From: JACDAN01 sp963802375
GTDB taxonomy: Bacteria; Actinomycetota; Thermoleophilia; Gaiellales; Gaiellaceae
DNA length: 64,000 bases
Assembly (NCBI GenBank): GCA_963802375.1
Contig: CAWDIJ010000017.1
Coordinates: 62,001 to 126,000, forward strand
Direction: 5' to 3'
Positions 60,519-64,000 of the stretch are shown one piece after another. The notes under the pieces are model-generated. The model had not been told where the DNA came from. It ran no database searches and saw nothing but the letters and a program-made list of their open reading frames with translations. How positions within the stretch are numbered: position 1 is the stretch's first letter; each line of letters starts with the position of its first letter. The translations under genes and the position numbers were made by a program.

Positions 60519-61532
60519 ATGCGGATCCTGCTCGTCTCGCAGATGTATCCGGGGCCGGACGACCCCGACCTCGGCGTGTTCGTTCAGTCACTCGAGGAGG
60601 AGCTCGCCCGTCGTGGCCACGAGATCGAGCGCGCCGTCCTCGACAGTCGCGCCGGTGGCAAGGCGCGCTACCTGCGGCTCGGCCGTGACGCGCTCAGCGC
60701 CGCGCGCAGCTTCCGGCCCGACGTCGTGTATGCGCACTTTCTCGTCCCGACCGGGATGCTCGCCGCACTCGCGTCCCGCGCGCCGCTCGTCGTGACGGCC
60801 CACGGACGGGACGTCCGGAACATCGGCGCCTTCCCCGGGATCGGCGCGGCCACCCGCTACGTGGTTCGTCGCGCAGCGGCGGTGGTCGCGGTCTCGCACT
60901 ACCTCCGGCGCGAGCTCGAGACGAAGGTGCCCGAGGCGCGCGGCAAGGTCGAGGTCGTCGACTGCGGCGTCGACCTGGAGCGGTTCCGCGTCGAGCCGGC
61001 GCCCGAGGGCCCGACCGCGTATCTCTGCATCGGGTCGCTCATCGAGCGGAAGAACGTCGTGCGCCTCGCCGACGCCTTCCGGCAGGTCGGCTCCGGCACG
61101 CTGACGTACGTGGGCGACGGGCCGCTGCGCGCGGAGATCGAGGGGCGGCCCGGGGTGACCGTGACCGGCCGTGTCGCCCACGACGAGATCCCGCACCGGG
61201 TCGCACGCGCCCATGTCGTCTGCCAGCCGAGTCTGATCGAGCCGTTCGGGCTCGCGCTCCTCGAGGGCATGGCCGCCGGCCGTTCCGTCGTCGGAACCAG
61301 GGTCGGCGCTCCGCCGGAGTTCGTCCCCGCGGCGGCCGGCGCGCTCGTCGATCCGACCGATCTGGGGGACATCGCCCGGGGCCTACGAGCGGCGGCAGCA
61401 CTGCCTCGCCCGAACCCGGCGGCCCGAGCGGCGGCGGAACAGCACGACCTCAGGCGGCAGGCGGATCGGGTGGAGGAGATTCTCCAGCGAGCCGCTCGAG
61501 ATCGGCCAGGCGGCGCTCGACGAGCGGCCTGA
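60519..61532 (+). CDS. GT4-family glycosyltransferase
   Basis: 337 residues, GT-B fold. ILLVSQMYPGPDDPDLGVFV, FRPDVVYAHFLVPTGMLAAL, VVTAHGRDVRN, VAVSHYLRRELE and VVDCGVDLERFR are the N-lobe; CIGSLIERKNVVRLADAFRQ, PSLIEPFGLALLEGMAAGRS with the donor-binding Glu pair, and VGAPPEFVPAAAGALVDPTD are the C-lobe. Donor and acceptor are unknown. A TACGCT box (60505-60510) ends 8 nt before the ATG and no Shine-Dalgarno is visible. Confidence 0.92.
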   Translation: MRILLVSQMYPGPDDPDLGVFVQSLEEELARRGHEIERAVLDSRAGGKARYLRLGRDALSAARSFRPDVVYAHFLVPTGMLAALASRAPLVVTAHGRDVRNIGAFPGIGAATRYVVRRAAAVVAVSHYLRRELETKVPEARGKVEVVDCGVDLERFRVEPAPEGPTAYLCIGSLIERKNVVRLADAFRQVGSGTLTYVGDGPLRAEIEGRPGVTVTGRVAHDEIPHRVARAHVVCQPSLIEPFGLALLEGMAAGRSVVGTRVGAPPEFVPAAAGALVDPTDLGDIARGLRAAAALPRPNPAARAAAEQHDLRRQADRVEEILQRAARDRPGGARRAA

Positions 61533-61680
61533 CCGTCTCCTCCAGGCCCGCCTCGCGGGCGAGCTCGAGCGCCTGCGCGTAGCTTCCGCGCACCTTTTCG
61601 GGGGCGACACCCTGCTTCAGCCGGTTGTCGCCGGTGACGAGGAGTTTCTGAATCTGCGCACGAACGTCGGCAGTCGGCAC
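61450..61680 (-). CDS. Small helical protein overlapping the glycosyltransferase 3' end
   Basis: 76 residues. RAQIQKLLVTGDNRLKQGVA, RGSYAQALELAREAGLEETV, RPLVERRLADLERLAG read as a helical, TPR-like hairpin. The last 83 bp are antisense to the end of the glycosyltransferase. GTG start. I do not recognise the family; the regular amphipathic pattern favours a real gene. Confidence 0.55.
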   Translation of the reverse strand: MPTADVRAQIQKLLVTGDNRLKQGVAPEKVRGSYAQALELAREAGLEETVRPLVERRLADLERLAGESPPPDPPAA

Positions 61681-61718
61681 AATTGAAAGCCTAACCTGGA
61701 AAAATCGGAGCCTTCCTG

Positions 61719-62111
61719 ATGGAATCTGCCGCCGCCCTGCCGAGCGAGATCGGCGTTCTCGTCGTCGACGACGAGCCGGTCTTCGTCGAGATGATCCAGG
61801 CGATGCTGTCCGCCGAGGACGGGATCCAGGTGATCGCGACCGCGGAGAACGGACGCGTCGGCGTCGGCCTGGCGGCCGAGCTCGAGCCGGACGTGATCCT
61901 GATGGACGTGAGCATGCCGATCATGGACGGGATCGACGCGACGGCGCGGATCCGGGAGCGTGACCCGAACGCCTGCGTGCTGATCCTGACCGGAGGGACG
62001 ACGCCCGGCGACGTCGATCGGGCGCGAAAGGCGGGAGCTGCGGCGTACATCACGAAGGACAAGATCTCGACCGACCTGATCGCGGAGATCCGCAGCCTGG
62101 GAGCCCGCTAG
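61719..62111 (+). CDS. Single-domain response regulator
   Basis: 130 residues, a receiver only. GVLVVDDEPVFVEMIQAMLS, PDVILMDVSMPIMDGIDATA with the phospho-accepting Asp, VLILTGGTTPGDVDRARKAG and AAYITKDKIS with the conserved Lys, closest to NarL-type receivers. No HTH follows. GGAG lies 8 nt upstream of the ATG; a TAACCT box is near 61692. No kinase is adjacent. Confidence 0.88.
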   Translation: MESAAALPSEIGVLVVDDEPVFVEMIQAMLSAEDGIQVIATAENGRVGVGLAAELEPDVILMDVSMPIMDGIDATARIRERDPNACVLILTGGTTPGDVDRARKAGAAAYITKDKISTDLIAEIRSLGAR

Positions 62112-62133
62112 GCCGCTGGTACCCTGGTCACCC

Positions 62134-62373
62134 GTGCTGCTCTTTCAGTTCACGCAGGCCGGGCTCGTCTTCTTCCACTTCATCGTCTCGATCGCGCTGA
62201 TCATCCTCGTGCTGCTCCATTCGGGGCGCGAGGCGGGCCTCGGCGGGATGGGCTTCGTGCCGACCTCGCAGGGCGGGACACACATCGTGGAACGGAACCT
62301 GACGCGGGTCACGATCGTCGTCGCACTCATCTTCGGGCTCAACACGGTCCTGCTCTTCCGCGTCCTCGAATAG
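62134..62373 (+). CDS. secG: Preprotein translocase subunit SecG
   Basis: 79 residues with two membrane segments: FFHFIVSIALIILVLLHSGR and ERNLTRVTIVVALIFGLNTV, separated by the conserved GREAGLGGMGF loop of SecG. It assists SecYE in export. GTG start; a TACCCT box (62120-62125) ends 8 nt upstream and there is no Shine-Dalgarno, so probably leaderless. Confidence 0.93.
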   Translation: MLLFQFTQAGLVFFHFIVSIALIILVLLHSGREAGLGGMGFVPTSQGGTHIVERNLTRVTIVVALIFGLNTVLLFRVLE

Positions 62374-62387
62374 CGCGGCACCGCGGC

Positions 62388-62393
62388 TACACT
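62388..62393 (+). promoter_or_regulatory. Probable -10 box of the tRNA-Leu gene
   Basis: TACACT ends 9 bp before the first base of the tRNA. No clear -35 hexamer is visible inside the end of secG. Confidence 0.4.
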
Positions 62394-62402
62394 GACTCGC
62401 GC

Positions 62403-62488
<86 letters not shown>

Positions 62489-62500
62489 TAGGACGGGGTC

Positions 62501-63358
62501 GTGTTCGAGGGATTCCAGCTCGAGTTCGTGGACGTCGGTGAGGTGACGCTCCGCGTGCGTCACGGCGGGGCGGGCTCGCCGGTCGTCCTCCTCCACGGCC
62601 ACCCACGCACGCATGTGACTTGGCACAAAGTCGCGCCGTTGCTGGCTGTTCAGCACACGGTCGTATGCCCGGATCTTCGCGGCTACGGAGAGTCGTCGAA
62701 GCCTCCGACGACCGACGACCACGAGCCATACTCCAAGCGCGCGATGGCGAGAGACGTCGTGGCGCTCATGCGGCGTCTCGGGCACGAGCGTTTCGCCGTC
62801 GTCGGCCACGACCGCGGCAGCTATGTCGCCCTCAGAGCCGCGCTCGACCAGCCGGAGTCGGTGACACAGCTGGTGTTCATGGGCGCTGTCCCGATCGTCG
62901 CGGCGCTCGAGCGGGCCGACGCGCGCTTCGCCTCCGCCTGGTGGCACTGGTTCTTCTTCGGCCAGACCAACAAACCGGCAGAGGACTGGATCAACCGGGA
63001 CCCGGATGCGTGGTACACGGCCACCCCCGAACACATGGGGGAGGAGGCATTCGAGGATCTCCGCAAGGCGATCCACAACCCGGAGACCGTGCGCGCGATG
63101 GTCGAGGACTACCGGGCCGGCCTCGGGATCGACCGCAGCCACGACGAGGCCGACCGCCGCGCCGGTCGGAAGGTCGAGTGTCCGACTCTCGTGCTCTGGG
63201 CGCGGCGTGACGATGCGGAGGAGCTCTACGGCGATCTCCGGCCGATCTGGGCGGAGTGGGCCGACGATCTGCGGGTCCGAAGCATCGACTCGGGCCACCA
63301 CATGTCCGAGGAGGCGCCCGAGGCACTCGCGACAGAGCTGCTCGGGTTCCTCCGCTGA
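62501..63358 (+). CDS. Alpha/beta hydrolase, haloacetate dehalogenase-like
   Basis: 285 residues. VVLLHGHPRTHVTWHKVAPL (oxyanion region), VVCPDLRGYGESSKP, the nucleophile elbow FAVVGHDRGSYVALRAALDQ with Asp, the cap segment WWHWFFFGQTNKPAEDWIN and the His in RSIDSGHHMSEEAPEAL. Asp nucleophile plus the WHWFF cap match fluoroacetate dehalogenases and related epoxide hydrolases. The substrate is not certain. GTG start 12 bp after the tRNA. Confidence 0.87.
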   Translation: MFEGFQLEFVDVGEVTLRVRHGGAGSPVVLLHGHPRTHVTWHKVAPLLAVQHTVVCPDLRGYGESSKPPTTDDHEPYSKRAMARDVVALMRRLGHERFAVVGHDRGSYVALRAALDQPESVTQLVFMGAVPIVAALERADARFASAWWHWFFFGQTNKPAEDWINRDPDAWYTATPEHMGEEAFEDLRKAIHNPETVRAMVEDYRAGLGIDRSHDEADRRAGRKVECPTLVLWARRDDAEELYGDLRPIWAEWADDLRVRSIDSGHHMSEEAPEALATELLGFLR

Positions 63359-63368
63359 GCAGCCGTTC

Positions 63369-63397
63369 TTGACGCCGTCCGGGCGCCTAGCTACCGT
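63369..63397 (+). promoter_or_regulatory. lexA promoter
   Basis: TTGACG (63369-63374), 17-bp spacer and TACCGT (63392-63397). The transcription start should fall inside the adjoining SOS box. Confidence 0.65.
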
Positions 63398-63399
63398 AA

Positions 63400-63415
63400 T
63401 CGAACACATGTTCGC
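63400..63415. promoter_or_regulatory. SOS box (LexA operator)
   Basis: TCGAACACATGTTCGC matches the Gram-positive/actinobacterial LexA site (CGAAC-N4-GTTCG, perfect). It lies 2 bp after the -10 box and 15 bp before the lexA GTG, so LexA represses its own gene. Confidence 0.85.
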
Positions 63416-63430
63416 GAGAGGAGGCACCCA

Positions 63431-64000
63431 GTGACCGAGCGGCAGCGCGCGATCCTCGAGTACCTGCACGAGTACGTCGACGACCACGGCTATCCGCCCA
63501 CAGTCCGGGAGATCGGCGAGGCCGTCGGCCTGCGGTCGCCCTCGACCGTCCACGCTCACCTCGCACAGCTCGAGCGGGACGGTGTGCTGAAGCGCGACCC
63601 CACCAAGCCGCGGGCGATCGAGCTCGCCGACCGGAGGCGGCCGGACAGGACTGCCGACGTCGAGATGCGCCGCCTGCCGCTCGTCGGTCAGATCGCGGCC
63701 GGCGGACCGCTCCTCGCCGACCAGAACATCGAAGAGGAGCTCGGCGTGCCCGAGCCGCTTTCGGCCGGCGCCGACTTCCTGCTGCGGGTCAGGGGCGACT
63801 CGATGGTGAACGCCGGAATCCTCGACGGGGACATCGTGGTCGTCCAGCGGCGCCAGGACGCCCGCAACGGCGACATCGTCGTCGCCCTTGCCGGGGAGGA
63901 CGAGAGCGCCGACGAGGCGACGGTCAAACGATTCTTCCGAGAGGGAGACCGGATCCGGCTCCAGCCCGAGAACGACGACCTCGAGCCGATCTACGCGCCG
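63431..64000 (+). CDS. lexA: LexA repressor (3' end cut by the window)
   Basis: 190 codons are visible. Winged-helix domain: TERQRAILEYLHEYVDDHGY, PPTVREIGEAVGLRSPSTVH, AHLAQLERDGVLKRDPTKPR. The cleavage site Ala-Gly in LVGQIAAGGPLL and the catalytic Ser in RVRGDSMVNAGILDGDIVVV are present; the catalytic Lys is in ATVKRFFREGDRIRL. GTG start with GAGAGGAGG upstream. RecA-stimulated self-cleavage would induce the SOS response. Confidence 0.94.
   Translation, partial: MTERQRAILEYLHEYVDDHGYPPTVREIGEAVGLRSPSTVHAHLAQLERDGVLKRDPTKPRAIELADRRRPDRTADVEMRRLPLVGQIAAGGPLLADQNIEEELGVPEPLSAGADFLLRVRGDSMVNAGILDGDIVVVQRRQDARNGDIVVALAGEDESADEATVKRFFREGDRIRLQPENDDLEPIYAP

Noticed and set aside
57598..60591. 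One 997-codon minus-strand reading frame
   Set aside because: Only the last 366 codons (from ATG 58698) form the L,D-transpeptidase; the rest is antisense to the mutase gene.

Overview
The window is high-GC DNA with many GTG and TTG starts, an actinobacterial-type SOS box in front of lexA, a purS-type purine operon, and many starts that look leaderless. It looks like a chromosome segment of a high-GC actinobacterium. The collagen-like surface proteins and the gene content recall the Thermoleophilia (Gaiellales or Solirubrobacterales); that placement is inference. No rRNA, CRISPR array or complete prophage is visible.

Layout. 1-7700: mixed accessory genes (end of a secreted repeat protein, DUF4394 protein, methyltransferase, MarR regulator with a clear operator, beta-propeller protein, cupin, VOC protein, LysE exporter, TPR-adenylate cyclase, GNAT). 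7681-27400: a polyamine/GABA uptake and breakdown region made of two paralogous minus-strand operons. Operon 1 (16694 down to 7681) is lrp, aldehyde dehydrogenase, potA, potD, potB, potC, then two class III aminotransferases. Operon 2 (25738 down to 18857) is gabT, potA, potD, potB, potC, patD. A flavin amine oxidase is divergent from gabT. In both operons the gap between potD and potB holds a ~160-nt sequence conserved between the copies as RNA rather than protein; its last helix carries the permease Shine-Dalgarno. This is the best candidate for something undescribed.

27400-41200: a frameshifted saccharopine-dehydrogenase-like gene, a very short PotD-like lipoprotein and an enolase-superfamily protein, then the housekeeping operons purDEBCSQ and rpsF-ssb-rpsR-rplI-dnaB-purA, then an amidase. 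41258-43634: response regulator, CHASE3 histidine kinase and a small barrel protein in one translationally coupled operon. 43648-49053: a probable decayed integration hotspot at the selenocysteine tRNA gene. The 3' part of selC is repeated twice downstream, enclosing passenger genes (M14 peptidase, fasciclin lipoprotein, cupin-TPR protein, FN3 protein) and the C-terminal remnant of a tyrosine recombinase. 49114-53671: selB, selA, a LOG-family protein and a site-2 protease in one tight operon reading toward selC.

53800-64000: collagen-like secreted proteins, an M29 aminopeptidase, a cyclic-nucleotide-binding protein, a MoaD-MoaE fusion, an L,D-transpeptidase, a methylmalonyl-CoA-mutase-type large subunit, a glycosyltransferase, a receiver protein, secG, tRNA-Leu(GAG), a haloacetate-dehalogenase-like hydrolase and the start of lexA, cut by the window end. 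Three genes (saccharopine dehydrogenase-like, rplI, amidase) each carry an apparent single-base insertion, so either sequence errors or real decay must be considered.
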